Shown piece by piece: positions 57,258 through 64,000 of a stretch of 64,000 nt of DNA. Under the pieces are notes generated by a model. That model did not search any database. It was given only the letters and a program-made list of their open reading frames with translations, and was not told the origin of the DNA. Each line of letters starts with the position of its first letter. Position 1 is the stretch's first letter. Source of the DNA: Geobacillus thermodenitrificans subsp. thermodenitrificans DSM 465. Its GTDB lineage: Bacteria; Bacillota; Bacilli; Bacillales; Anoxybacillaceae. A program made the translations under genes and the position numbers. The stretch spans positions 369,600-433,599 of the forward strand of contig NZ_AYKT01000002.1 of NCBI RefSeq assembly GCF_000496575.1, given 5' to 3'.

Positions 57258-57315
57258 TTCGACAAGCAGCAGGAAAACGAGCAACATCTGTCGAAATACA
57301 AAGCAATCTGTCGAA
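57258..57315 (+). promoter_or_regulatory. Three Spo0A-type boxes before comGA
   Basis: TTCGACA (57258-57264) and two direct TGTCGAA copies (57289-57295, 57309-57315) lie in the region between the regulator and comGA. The two direct copies, each within ATCTGTCGAAA, are exactly 20 bp apart, and the last touches the ribosome site. I see no clear ComK box (AAAA-N5-TTTT pair). Confidence 0.5.
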
Positions 57316-57330
57316 AGGAGGGAATATGTT

Positions 57331-58401
57331 CTGGATGATATCGAACAAGTAGCGAACCGTCTCCTCGCCGAAGCGGTGCAACGCCGCGCCTCTGACCTTC
57401 ATCTCGTCCCGCGCCGACATGATGCGATCATTCGCCTCCGCCTTGACGGCATGCTCATCGATGTTGGTACAATCTCGAAAGAAACCGCTGAACGCGTCAT
57501 CGTCCATTTCAAATTTTTGGCTGGCATGGATATTGGCGAACGCCGTCGTCCGCAAAGCGGCGCGATGGAAGTGAATGAGTCCGGGGAAACGGTGTATTTG
57601 CGCTTATCTACGCTGCCGACGCTTTATGATGAAAGCCTCGTCATCCGCCTTCTACCGCAGCGCTTTTCGCTGCCGCTTCGTGAACTATCCTTATTTTCCC
57701 ACTCCACCGCACGATTGTTTTCCTTTATGCAGCAGCCACAAGGACTCGTGTTGCTGACCGGCCCAACCGGGTCGGGAAAGACGACGACATTGTATACGCT
57801 TCTCGACGTTTGCCAAGCGGAAAGACAACGTAACATTATCACGTTGGAAGATCCGATTGAAAAACGGAATGATCGGTTTTTGCAAGTGCAGATCAATGAA
57901 AAAGCAGGTATCACGTATGCAGCCAGCTTGAAAGCCGCTTTGCGCCATGACCCGGATGTGTTAATGGTCGGCGAGATCCGCGACCATGATACGGCAGCGA
58001 TCGCCGTACGATCAGCGTTGACAGGGCACTTGGTGGTATCGACCATGCATGCTGCTGATGCAGTCGGCGCAGTGTATCGGCTCCATGAGTTCGGGGTGTC
58101 TCCCGGCGACTTGGCTGAGACGTTGCTTGCTGTTTCGGCGCAGCGTCTTGTTGAGCTTCGCTGCCCGCTATGCGGTGACAATTGCCATCCGGCTTGTCGT
58201 CGGCTTCAACGAAGACGGCGTGCTGCCGTTCATGAGCTGCTTTACGGCTCAGCGCTCTTTGATGTCATCCGTTCGCTGTCGGGGGAAGGCGAGCAACGGC
58301 TCCGCCCACATCTGACATTAGCACGCCTCATCCGCAAAGGAATCGCACTCGGGTATTTGCCGACTCGCGCGCTTGAACTTGTCGGAGGGGGAGAACGATG
58401 A
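57331..58401 (+). CDS. comGA: Competence pilus ATPase ComGA (start unusual)
   Basis: ComGA is the cytoplasmic ATPase that assembles the competence pseudopilus. The protein has the N-terminal GspE/PilT part (RRASDLHLVPRRHDAIIRLR), Walker A TGPTGSGKTTTLYTLLD, the Asp box TLEDPIEK, Walker B VLMVGEIRDHDT and His box LTGHLVVSTMHA, then a CPLCG zinc pair. Alignment with Bacillus ComGA puts the start at LDDIEQV, but the codon is CTG 57331, 8 bp after AAAGGAGGG. No ATG, GTG or TTG fits; the in-frame TTG at 57202 adds 43 unlikely residues. About 356 residues. Confidence 0.9.
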   Translation: MDDIEQVANRLLAEAVQRRASDLHLVPRRHDAIIRLRLDGMLIDVGTISKETAERVIVHFKFLAGMDIGERRRPQSGAMEVNESGETVYLRLSTLPTLYDESLVIRLLPQRFSLPLRELSLFSHSTARLFSFMQQPQGLVLLTGPTGSGKTTTLYTLLDVCQAERQRNIITLEDPIEKRNDRFLQVQINEKAGITYAASLKAALRHDPDVLMVGEIRDHDTAAIAVRSALTGHLVVSTMHAADAVGAVYRLHEFGVSPGDLAETLLAVSAQRLVELRCPLCGDNCHPACRRLQRRRRAAVHELLYGSALFDVIRSLSGEGEQRLRPHLTLARLIRKGIALGYLPTRALELVGGGER

Positions 58402-59426
58402 AGAAGAAAACGTGGCCGCTTGCTGAACAAGCATTGTTTTTTGCTCGACTTGGCCGGCTGCTTGAGCGCGGCTATCCGCTCGGACAAGCGCTCGAATTTT
58501 TAGCCATCCAAGCCCCAATGAAGCGCCGGTTGGAGCTTGAACGCTGCTTGCAGCAGCTGCGGGCCGGTTTGCCGTTGTTTGCCGCCATCGAGGAGCTGCC
58601 TGTCGACCGTCTTGCTGTCAGCCTGCTCTTTTTTGCCGAGAGGCATGGCGATTTGCCGCGCGGCATGGCGGAGGCGGGGGCGGCGCTCGCACAAAAAGCG
58701 CGTTTCGGTGAACAGCTGCGCCGCTTTGGACGCTACCCTCTTTTTCTTTTCGCTTTGCTCATCGTCATGCTACTATTGATGGAACGATGGCTGCTTCCGC
58801 AATTTGAGCGAACCGCCGCGGCGCTTTCACCTGAAAATGAACAAACTTCTCTACTTATTGCGCTCATCGCTCACGCTCCGATGGCGTTGGTCGTCATCGC
58901 TTCCTTCGCCATATTCTCCTGGCTGTTTTACGCTGTTTTCTTCCGCCGCTGGCCGATTGCCCGCCAGCTTCAGCTCTCCTTGTCCATTCCGTGGTGCGCT
59001 TCGGTTGTGAAACTGTTGGTTACGTATGTCATGGCCCGCCAGCTCGGCCGTCTTCTGCAAGCGGGGTTGTCTGTCTACGAAGCCCTCGGGGTTTTCAGTG
59101 AGCCTTTCTCTTGGCCGTTTCTACAAATGGAAGGTAAACGAATTCGTGATGGGTTGGTCAAAGGGATGACGCTTGATCATCTCGTCAGTGTTGTCCGCTA
59201 TTATGAACCGGAGCTGGCGCTTGTCATCCGCCACGGCCAGTCGAACGGCGAACTTGGCAAAGAGCTCGAACATTACGGTGAGTTTTTGCTGCAAGTGATC
59301 GAAAAGAAGCTTGAAACAGCGTTGAAGCTTGTGCAGCCACTCTTGTTGTCAGCAGTCGGGGTGCTTGTCGTCGGCATGTATTTGGCTATTTTGCTGCCGA
59401 TGTTTTCGATGTTGAACGGGCTGTAA
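58398..59426 (+). CDS. comGB: Competence pilus membrane protein ComGB
   Basis: ComGB is the polytopic platform of the DNA-uptake pseudopilus (GspF family). The 342-residue protein has two GspF repeats, each ending in membrane helices (YPLFLFALLIVMLLLMERWLL; ALVVIASFAIFSWLFYAVFF; LLLSAVGVLVVGMYLAILLP). ATG 58398 overlaps the comGA stop (ATGA). comGC should follow at 59494 but is broken. Confidence 0.93.
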   Translation: MKKKTWPLAEQALFFARLGRLLERGYPLGQALEFLAIQAPMKRRLELERCLQQLRAGLPLFAAIEELPVDRLAVSLLFFAERHGDLPRGMAEAGAALAQKARFGEQLRRFGRYPLFLFALLIVMLLLMERWLLPQFERTAAALSPENEQTSLLIALIAHAPMALVVIASFAIFSWLFYAVFFRRWPIARQLQLSLSIPWCASVVKLLVTYVMARQLGRLLQAGLSVYEALGVFSEPFSWPFLQMEGKRIRDGLVKGMTLDHLVSVVRYYEPELALVIRHGQSNGELGKELEHYGEFLLQVIEKKLETALKLVQPLLLSAVGVLVVGMYLAILLPMFSMLNGL

Positions 59427-59493
59427 AGTTGCATAGGAATATGCGGCGGCTAAAGATGAGAGGTGAGACTGACGATATGAAGGAGGAGTTGCC

Positions 59494-59559
59494 ATGAACG
59501 AAAAAGGGTTTACACTTATTGAAATAAATATTAGGGAATACCCATATTATTTTGTATAG
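59494..59559 (+). pseudogene. comGC: comGC, 5' fragment cut by an inserted element
   Basis: After AGGAGG and 8 bp, ATG 59494 begins MNEKGFTLIE, the prepilin signature of ComGC (cleavage by ComC after Gly, then Phe). From codon 11 on the sequence no longer matches the ComGC helix and runs INIREYPYYFV to a stop at 59557. The major pseudopilin is therefore missing. The remainder is expected at the far end of the element, outside this window. Confidence 0.9.
59518..59534. other. Left attachment junction (attL), approximate
   Basis: The change from comGC to foreign DNA falls within ATTGAAATAAATATT, so the crossover is probably at about 59520-59528. Serine recombinases cross over at a 2-bp core, so the exact base cannot be fixed without attR or an empty site. 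Confidence 0.6.
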
Positions 59560-59573
59560 GTATTCCTTTTTTT
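59535..59573 (+). terminator. Terminator inside the comGC junction
   Basis: GGAATACCCATA (59535-59546) pairs with TATAGGTATTCC (59555-59566) with one mismatch and loop TTATTTTG; TTTTTTT follows. It points rightward, ending transcripts that come from comGA-comGB. The integrase stop codon (59547-59549) lies at its loop. Confidence 0.85.
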
Positions 59574-61076
59574 CGGATGCCATGGGTATGGATCAGGATC
59601 AATAGGAATTTCAATATCAATTGGGATCCCTTTTACATCAGCTGTTAGTATCAATTTTTCCCTATATAATGTTGCATTGGGGAATATTTTACCAACAATC
59701 TGCACTCTTTCCATAGGCGTTAGTTCTTTTTCTAGATCTGTGATTACTTCTAGGTACTCGTACAAATATTCATAATTCCACATGCTACTCTCGACAGTCT
59801 TTAGTTTTAACTCGTTCTGATCAAGTTCTTTTTTATAAATTTCTATTTGTGACTCCAATTGCTTTTGTTTCTCTAAATATTTTTCTTTCTTCAAACCACC
59901 TGCTAAATACAAATCCAATAATCTATCCAGAGACTCTTGAAGCTGGGAAATCTTTTTATTTAGAGCTTTTATATTCTTTTTTAATGCATTGAGTTCATCT
60001 TGATCCATGTCCAAATTTATATATTTTTTTGCTTGTTCCTCACTCGAAAGGATCTCTTTTAGAGCAGTCATAATATTTTTATCAAAGCGAACAGTATTGA
60101 TATTTATGTCACAAACAGAACCATCGAGTCTTTCCTTTCGGCCGTGTTTTGCATAGTAAATAGGCCTTTCTTTTGTTCCGTGTGTTGCTATTTGAATTTT
60201 TCTGCCGCATTCCCCACAAGTGATTTTTGTTCTCTTTAATATGTGCTTTTCGCTTGATTTTCTGCCAGAAACAGAGAATTGCGCACCTCGCTTTTCTCGT
60301 TCTTCTTGTATTTTTCTATACGTCTCTTCTGTTCTCAACGGTTCATATATACCTGGAATTGAAATCGTCTCGCCATTGGTAAATGTTTTTTCCATTACAC
60401 CGTGAAAAGCCTTCGATACTAGCCTTGTGTGAACAAGATGTTCGTTCCAAGGTTTCCCGGTTGGTGTATTGGAAATCTCGTTTAATCTATCGCTTATGGC
60501 CTTCATTCCAAGTTGTTCATTTAGATATAAATTATCTATAAAAGGAATCACCCATTTCCATTCGGGTTTAGCCTTATATGTTCCTGTTTCGCGATCATAA
60601 TAGTATTCGAAAGGAGGGGCTCCCCATCCTTTTCCTTCACGCATCCGTTGCCTTTTTCCACGCATCATCCGCCTTACGATAGCCCGTTTTTCTCGTTTTG
60701 CGATCAGGTTTTTTATATCAGAAATGAACTCATCGTCTTCATTATTCAGGTCTATGATATTTCCGGGTTCGGCAATTTTGACGTTATTATCTCGAAGCAC
60801 GGATTTTAGATATTCCCATGCAACTGTATCTAAACGAGATAGCCTGTCCTGGTCAACGACCAGTACTACGTCAACGCCACCCTCATCTACAAGATCAAGA
60901 AGGGCGTTCAATCCTTTCTTTTCTAATTTTCCTCCACTTTCGACGTCTTTAAATTCACCAACAATATTCCAGTCTTGAGATTTTGCGTATTTGGCCAGCT
61001 CTTCTTTTTGAGCTGCCAAACTATATTTGTCTTCTTGTAATTTAGTTGAAACACGATAATATAGAGCAGCTCTCAT
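59547..61076 (-). CDS. Large serine recombinase (integrase)
   Basis: A 509-residue site-specific recombinase. The resolvase domain begins MRAALYYRVSTKLQ with catalytic Ser 10 and continues VVLVVDQDRLSRLDTVAWEYL. A recombinase domain (about 150-260) is followed by a zinc ribbon with CGECGRKI and GSVCDI and a coiled coil (LKKNIKALNKKISQLQESLDRLL) that controls synapsis in such enzymes. Its 3' end touches the junction with comGC, as expected for the integrase of this element. A recombination directionality factor was not seen. Confidence 0.95.
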   Translation of the reverse strand: MRAALYYRVSTKLQEDKYSLAAQKEELAKYAKSQDWNIVGEFKDVESGGKLEKKGLNALLDLVDEGGVDVVLVVDQDRLSRLDTVAWEYLKSVLRDNNVKIAEPGNIIDLNNEDDEFISDIKNLIAKREKRAIVRRMMRGKRQRMREGKGWGAPPFEYYYDRETGTYKAKPEWKWVIPFIDNLYLNEQLGMKAISDRLNEISNTPTGKPWNEHLVHTRLVSKAFHGVMEKTFTNGETISIPGIYEPLRTEETYRKIQEEREKRGAQFSVSGRKSSEKHILKRTKITCGECGRKIQIATHGTKERPIYYAKHGRKERLDGSVCDININTVRFDKNIMTALKEILSSEEQAKKYINLDMDQDELNALKKNIKALNKKISQLQESLDRLLDLYLAGGLKKEKYLEKQKQLESQIEIYKKELDQNELKLKTVESSMWNYEYLYEYLEVITDLEKELTPMERVQIVGKIFPNATLYREKLILTADVKGIPIDIEIPIDPDPYPWHPKKRNTYTK

Positions 61077-61092
61077 ATTGTTACCACCTCGT

Positions 61093-61542
61093 TTAAAAAA
61101 AGGAAGGTTGCAAACAGCTTTTCAAGTACACAAGTTGTCTCGGTACGCTATATATTTCTGCTATATCATAGATGGTTAGATCGGTGTTTTGATATTGAGT
61201 AATAATGTCATCTGAAAGTAATAATTCAACAGCAAATGTATTGGCCTCCACTTCTAATTTTTCAACAGAGAATAAAGTGTTAGCTCTTAGGAAAGGGGTG
61301 TTGGAATCGGGATGCAACACAGCATGTCCAAGTTCATGAGCACATACAAAACGTTGCATCATTTCATCCAATTGGCTATTAAGATGAATAAACTGAGTCC
61401 GTTTGTATGAGCTATAAAAACCGAGAGTATTTCCAAGTTCTGCGAATAAGATAATAATGTTTTTTTCTTTTGCTATTTGAAATGGATCGTTAGATTTATG
61501 TGTCTTTATAAGTTGCCTAACCACTTCTTTTATTGCTTTCAT
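61093..61542 (-). CDS. ImmA/IrrE-family metallopeptidase
   Basis: A 149-residue zinc peptidase with the HExxH motif in CAHELGHAVLH and the downstream glutamate in EVEANTFAVELLLSDD. In ICEBs1 and phages such ImmA proteins cut the cognate repressor to trigger induction. It lies directly behind the CI-like repressor gene, so it is likely the anti-repressor protease for it. It also ends 17 bp before the integrase start. Confidence 0.9.
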   Translation of the reverse strand: MKAIKEVVRQLIKTHKSNDPFQIAKEKNIIILFAELGNTLGFYSSYKRTQFIHLNSQLDEMMQRFVCAHELGHAVLHPDSNTPFLRANTLFSVEKLEVEANTFAVELLLSDDIITQYQNTDLTIYDIAEIYSVPRQLVYLKSCLQPSFF

Positions 61543-61564
61543 TCCCCTGACCCCCGAGTTTTAT

Positions 61565-61999
61565 TTATTTTCTATATTTTTTAGGGGTGAATTTTTTCTT
61601 GGCAATTCGCTTAGCAAGCCTCATGGAGTTCTCCAAAGAAATGCGTATAAGTTCCCTTGTTTCCTCGTCCATCGGTTCACCGTCATACATTAGTCCTTCA
61701 CGACTTTCTAAGCTGTCCATGATTCTTTGCAGGTCTTTCGCGATATCCCGTTCGTCTTTTTCGGTTAGTTCTGGTAATTGCGTATCACGATTTGAGTTTT
61801 TAGCGTCTTCTTCACCAATCAAGCTGCTTATAGGTACATTAAGTGCGGATGCTATTGCCTTTAGAGTATCAAAACTTGGATTGTATCTGTTACGTTCCAC
61901 GTCTGCTAAATAAGACCTAGATATGTTTGCTTTTTCAGCTAATTCTACTTGGGTCATTTTTGCTTTCTTTCTAAAAAATTTAATGTTGTCTCCAATCAT
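61565..61999 (-). CDS. CI-like phage repressor (XRE family)
   Basis: A 144-residue repressor. The N-terminus is an XRE helix-turn-helix (MIGDNIKFFRKKAKMTQVEL; ANISRSYLADVERNRYNPSFDTLKAIASALNV) and the C-terminus an acidic helical part (SLIGEEDAKN ... LENSMRLAKRIAKKKF) that may be the ImmA cleavage region. It is divergent from the Cro-like gene and has operators in its leader, so it probably controls both directions and itself. Confidence 0.9.
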   Translation of the reverse strand: MIGDNIKFFRKKAKMTQVELAEKANISRSYLADVERNRYNPSFDTLKAIASALNVPISSLIGEEDAKNSNRDTQLPELTEKDERDIAKDLQRIMDSLESREGLMYDGEPMDEETRELIRISLENSMRLAKRIAKKKFTPKKYRK

Positions 62000-62018
62000 C
62001 TAAAACACCTCTTTTTAT

Positions 62019-62203
62019 TGTCGGTATTGCCGACATTTACATTTTGATTATAGTATGAAAAAGTCGGATATACAATGCGAAAAATGACGGAAATACACGC
62101 ATTTTTGAGCAAATAGACGGAAATACAAGTGAAATAACTGAATTTGCTTGAAAATGTTTCAATTTGGTCCAAAATGCGCTTTTACAAATTGACGGAAATA
62201 CAA
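62019..62203. promoter_or_regulatory. Operator array of the lysogeny switch
   Basis: A 17-bp perfect palindrome TGTCGG-TATTG-CCGACA lies at 62019-62035. The direct repeat G(A/T)CGGA(A/T)ATACA(A/C) occurs at 62063, 62086, 62116 and 62191, and again at 62434 within the cro-like gene. The repeats share GNCGGNNATAC with the palindrome. They are probably binding sites of the CI- and Cro-like proteins. Confidence 0.75.
62047..62075 (-). promoter_or_regulatory. Promoter of the repressor gene
   Basis: On the minus strand -35 TTGTAT (62070-62075) and a perfect -10 TATAAT (62047-62052) are 17 bp apart. The -35 lies inside one operator copy (62063-62075), and a palindrome at 62019-62035 sits just past the start of transcription. 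Confidence 0.75.
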
Positions 62204-62233
62204 TACATTATAACTAACAGGAGGTGACTAACG

Positions 62234-62482
62234 ATGTTAAACCAAAAAACACTAGGAGCCATCATCAAACAAAAGCGCAAAGAAGCTGGAATGACACAAG
62301 ACCAACTATCTACTGCCACTAATTTGTCTAGAAACTATATATCGGACATCGAGAATGGTCGATACACACCAAGTCTTAATGCTCTCTCTAAAATAGCTAT
62401 TTGCCTGGACATTGACTTAAATGTATTAAAAATGACGGAAATACAAGACATAACCGTTAATAATGACCGTTCGAGCGCTTGA
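62234..62482 (+). CDS. Cro-like XRE regulator
   Basis: An 82-residue helix-turn-helix protein (LGAIIKQKRKEAGMTQDQLS; ATNLSRNYISDIENGRYTPS), the rightward early regulator facing the CI-like gene. The ribosome site AGGAGGTG is strong. One operator copy (62434-62446) lies in its coding sequence and encodes MTEIQ. It likely commits the element to lytic or excision growth. Confidence 0.9.
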   Translation: MLNQKTLGAIIKQKRKEAGMTQDQLSTATNLSRNYISDIENGRYTPSLNALSKIAICLDIDLNVLKMTEIQDITVNNDRSSA

Positions 62483-62540
62483 TTCTAGATAATAGCAACG
62501 TTCATCACAACAAGGACACGGAAAAGGGAGAGGTAGAAAA

Positions 62541-62738
62541 ATGACACTTCCGATCGATCTTGACTTGCTCCAAAAAAGAAAGGCAATCCCGGCTAAACTT
62601 GCCCAACTCTCTTATACAAATCCAGAAAAAGCAATCCAGCTTTTACGAAAGTGGGGTGAGAAACAAGTTCCTATTACTCCTCTGTATGAAGAGATTACGC
62701 AAGCGCTAAATTCTGATGCGCAAAAGGAAGCGATCTAA
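62541..62738 (+). CDS. Small phage protein of unknown function
   Basis: A 65-residue helical protein (MTLPIDLDLLQKRKAIPAKL ... EEITQALNSDAQKEAI) that I do not recognise. The site GGGAGAGG precedes it. It is between the Cro-like and Rha-like genes. Confidence 0.75.
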   Translation: MTLPIDLDLLQKRKAIPAKLAQLSYTNPEKAIQLLRKWGEKQVPITPLYEEITQALNSDAQKEAI

Positions 62739-62802
62739 AGGAGGTGACCACTCGTTCAAATTTTTTTGCGGAGTAAATGGACAAGCAAGGAGGAGAGGCA
62801 AA

Positions 62803-63582
62803 GTGAACGATTTAGTTTTTATTCAAAACGATGAGGTTCTTACCGATAGCTTAACGATTGCAGAAGTGTTTGGCAAAGAACACAAAAATGTAAAACGGGA
62901 TATTGAAAACACGATCAGCAATATCGATATTTTAAAAACATCAGAGGAAGCACGTGGATTAGGAATCGATTTTTCATCGCTCAAATTTGAGCGGTGCGAA
63001 TACAAGGCGGCAAACGGTCAGATTTATACGAAGTTTCTTTTGAATTTCGATGCTTTCATGCTTGTGACCATGGGCTATACAACGCAACGGGCCATGCTGG
63101 TGAAGGTTCGATATATAAATGAATTCAACCGCATGAAAGAGGCATTACAAAAACAACAGCAGGTGTTACAACCAAAAACCCAGGCGGAAATGTTGCTCCT
63201 ATATGCGCAGCAAATGGTTGAGCAGGAACGAAAAATCAAAGCTCTTGAAGAAGATAACGCTCGCCAAAATAGCCGGATTGAACAACTTGAAAACAAAATT
63301 GAAAAACGGATGACGGAAGAATTCGAAATGCAGCTGGTCACACCAACGCAGATCGGCAAGATGTTTGAACCGGCTATCTCCGGGAAAGAGGTCAACAAGC
63401 TGTTGCAACGGGCTGGTTTGCAGTGGAGAGTTGGCGGGGAATGGGTGCCAACAGCCGAAGGCAAAAAATACAGCAGCTCTGAGCCGATTCAGTTGGAAAG
63501 CGGGAAAATGGTGTATCAGTTGAAATGGCAACGCCGAGTCAAAGAGATCATTCAGGCAGAAATGGGGGGGATTGCAGGATGA
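62803..63582 (+). CDS. Rha-family phage antirepressor
   Basis: A 259-residue protein. The N-terminal Rha domain (about 1-105: MNDLVFIQNDEVLTDSLTIA ... FGKEHKNVKRDIEN ... NFDAFMLVTMGYTTQRAM) is followed by a coiled-coil linker (QKQQQVLQPKTQAEMLLLYA ... LEEDNARQNSRIEQLENKIE) and a KilA-C/ANT-like C-terminal domain (VTPTQIGKMFEPAISGKEVN ... EWVPTAEGKKYS). Such proteins antagonise phage repressors or act on host functions. I use GTG 62803 behind AGGAGAGG; in-frame sequence back to 62716 has no site. The next gene overlaps (ATGA). Confidence 0.88.
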   Translation: MNDLVFIQNDEVLTDSLTIAEVFGKEHKNVKRDIENTISNIDILKTSEEARGLGIDFSSLKFERCEYKAANGQIYTKFLLNFDAFMLVTMGYTTQRAMLVKVRYINEFNRMKEALQKQQQVLQPKTQAEMLLLYAQQMVEQERKIKALEEDNARQNSRIEQLENKIEKRMTEEFEMQLVTPTQIGKMFEPAISGKEVNKLLQRAGLQWRVGGEWVPTAEGKKYSSSEPIQLESGKMVYQLKWQRRVKEIIQAEMGGIAG

Positions 63583-63851
63583 GGCCATTAGGAATCGTAC
63601 GCAAAATCGATCAGCTAGGGCGAATTGTCATTCCGATGGAAGTTCGCCGTGTTCATGGTTGGGAAACAGGAACGCCAATCGAAATGTTTGCCACTGAAAA
63701 AGGATTAGTTCTTCGTGAATATGGTGCAGAGCAGAAAAAGCACGCTGTGATCGAAGGATTGAAAGCTCTAGCTGATATGGTCGATGATGACACGGCTTTA
63801 GCGATCATTGGCGACATCATGGAATACGTGAAAGGAGAGACGAAATCATGA
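63579..63851 (+). CDS. AbrB-like transition-state regulator of the element
   Basis: A 90-residue protein with an AbrB/SpoVT swapped-hairpin domain at 1-50 (GIVRKIDQLGRIVIPMEVRR) and a short helical tail. The fold binds DNA as a dimer in Bacillus AbrB, Abh and SpoVT. A phage copy could modify host stationary-phase control or act inside the element. ATG 63579 overlaps the Rha stop; its own stop overlaps the following ATG. Confidence 0.88.
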   Translation: MRPLGIVRKIDQLGRIVIPMEVRRVHGWETGTPIEMFATEKGLVLREYGAEQKKHAVIEGLKALADMVDDDTALAIIGDIMEYVKGETKS

Positions 63852-64000
63852 ACTTTCTCCCAAGCGACATGGAACGCGGAGCCAGCTTGCTCGAGCACTG
63901 CAAATTCTACGTATCTCGTGCCTACCTAGAGCTTGAGCATGGAGATTTGCAGGCGGCTGATCGCTGGATTGAAGAGTATCGGCGATGCCGTCGTGAGTTG
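63848..64000 (+). CDS. Phage protein, partial (runs off the window)
   Basis: ATG 63848 overlaps the previous stop and opens a frame of 51 codons to the edge (MNFLPSDMERGASLLEHCKF ... EEYRRCRREL). The sequence is helical and charged, and I do not recognise it. Confidence 0.7.
   Translation, partial: MNFLPSDMERGASLLEHCKFYVSRAYLELEHGDLQAADRWIEEYRRCRREL

Larger units (their letters stand above)
59527..64000. mobile_element. Prophage-like element, left end (continues beyond window)
   Basis: From the comGC junction to the window edge there are a serine recombinase, an ImmA-like peptidase and CI-like repressor reading left, and a Cro-like protein, a small phage protein, a Rha-type antirepressor, an AbrB-like protein and a partial gene reading right. 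The first half is clearly AT-richer than the chromosome. The order integrase-immunity-early genes is that of a temperate Siphovirus-like prophage. Structural genes are not in view, so an integrative element is not excluded. Confidence 0.88.

Noticed and set aside
57202..57330. N-terminal extension of comGA
   Set aside because: The 43 extra codons have no similarity to ComGA, include the Spo0A-type boxes and start at a TTG without a ribosome site.
62063..62446. CRISPR-like repeats
   Set aside because: The 13-bp copies are irregularly spaced, one lies in a gene, and no cas genes are present. They fit operators.

Overview
The window reads as a chromosomal segment of a thermophilic Geobacillus, close to G. 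stearothermophilus, G. kaustophilus and G. thermoleovorans. The gene order follows the Bacillus dnaK-to-comG region almost gene for gene, the codons are GC-rich, and the primase N-terminus closely resembles the G. stearothermophilus enzyme as I remember it. No rRNA or tRNA gene was seen.

Layout. (1) 1-16.8 kb: end of dnaK, dnaJ, prmA, rsmE, mtaB, then deoC, a Na/Pi transporter gene, rpsU-yqeY, the sporulation pair yqfC-yqfD, and a tightly overlapping phoH-pgpH-ybeY-dgkA-cdd-era-yqzL-recO run, followed by ccpN and ppsR. (2) 16.8-20.6 kb: the macromolecular synthesis pair dnaG-sigA. It is preceded by about 500 bp of structured non-coding DNA that looks like a HEARO/omega-RNA-type relic of an IS200/IS605-family element, and by a palindromic pair of Spo0A-type boxes. 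(3) 20.6-34.9 kb: cccA, trmK, yqfO, ispH, yqfQ, cshB, nfo, yqfU, the zinc-uptake operon znuC-znuB-zur with a Zur box, ispG and small hypothetical genes. (4) 35-44 kb: sodA, an MFS gene, pbpA, and the phosphate operon pstSCAB-phoU behind a four-repeat PhoP box. (5) 44-57 kb: yqzCD, rpmG, a 5-formyl-THF cyclo-ligase gene, a rhomboid protease gene, an orphan GerA-type spore gene, glcK, an M14 spore-peptidase-like gene, a metallo-beta-lactamase-fold hydrolase gene, a MidA-like methyltransferase gene and a SufR-like regulator gene. (6) 57.3-59.5 kb: comGA and comGB, then comGC cut after its tenth codon.

(7) 59.5-64 kb: the left end of a prophage-like element, lower in GC. It carries a large serine recombinase gene next to the junction, a divergent lysogeny switch (ImmA-like peptidase and CI-like repressor leftward; Cro-like protein, Rha-type antirepressor and AbrB-like protein rightward), and a set of repeated operators. 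The element runs off the right edge. The rest of comGC, and probably comGD-comGG, should lie beyond its far end.

Most of the window is ordinary housekeeping sequence. The points that stand out are the comGC insertion with its built-in terminator, the operator array of the phage switch, the omega-RNA-like leader before dnaG (with a second IS200/IS605-like hairpin before trmK), Spo0A-type boxes before dnaG and comGA, and unorthodox start regions for ccpN and comGA.
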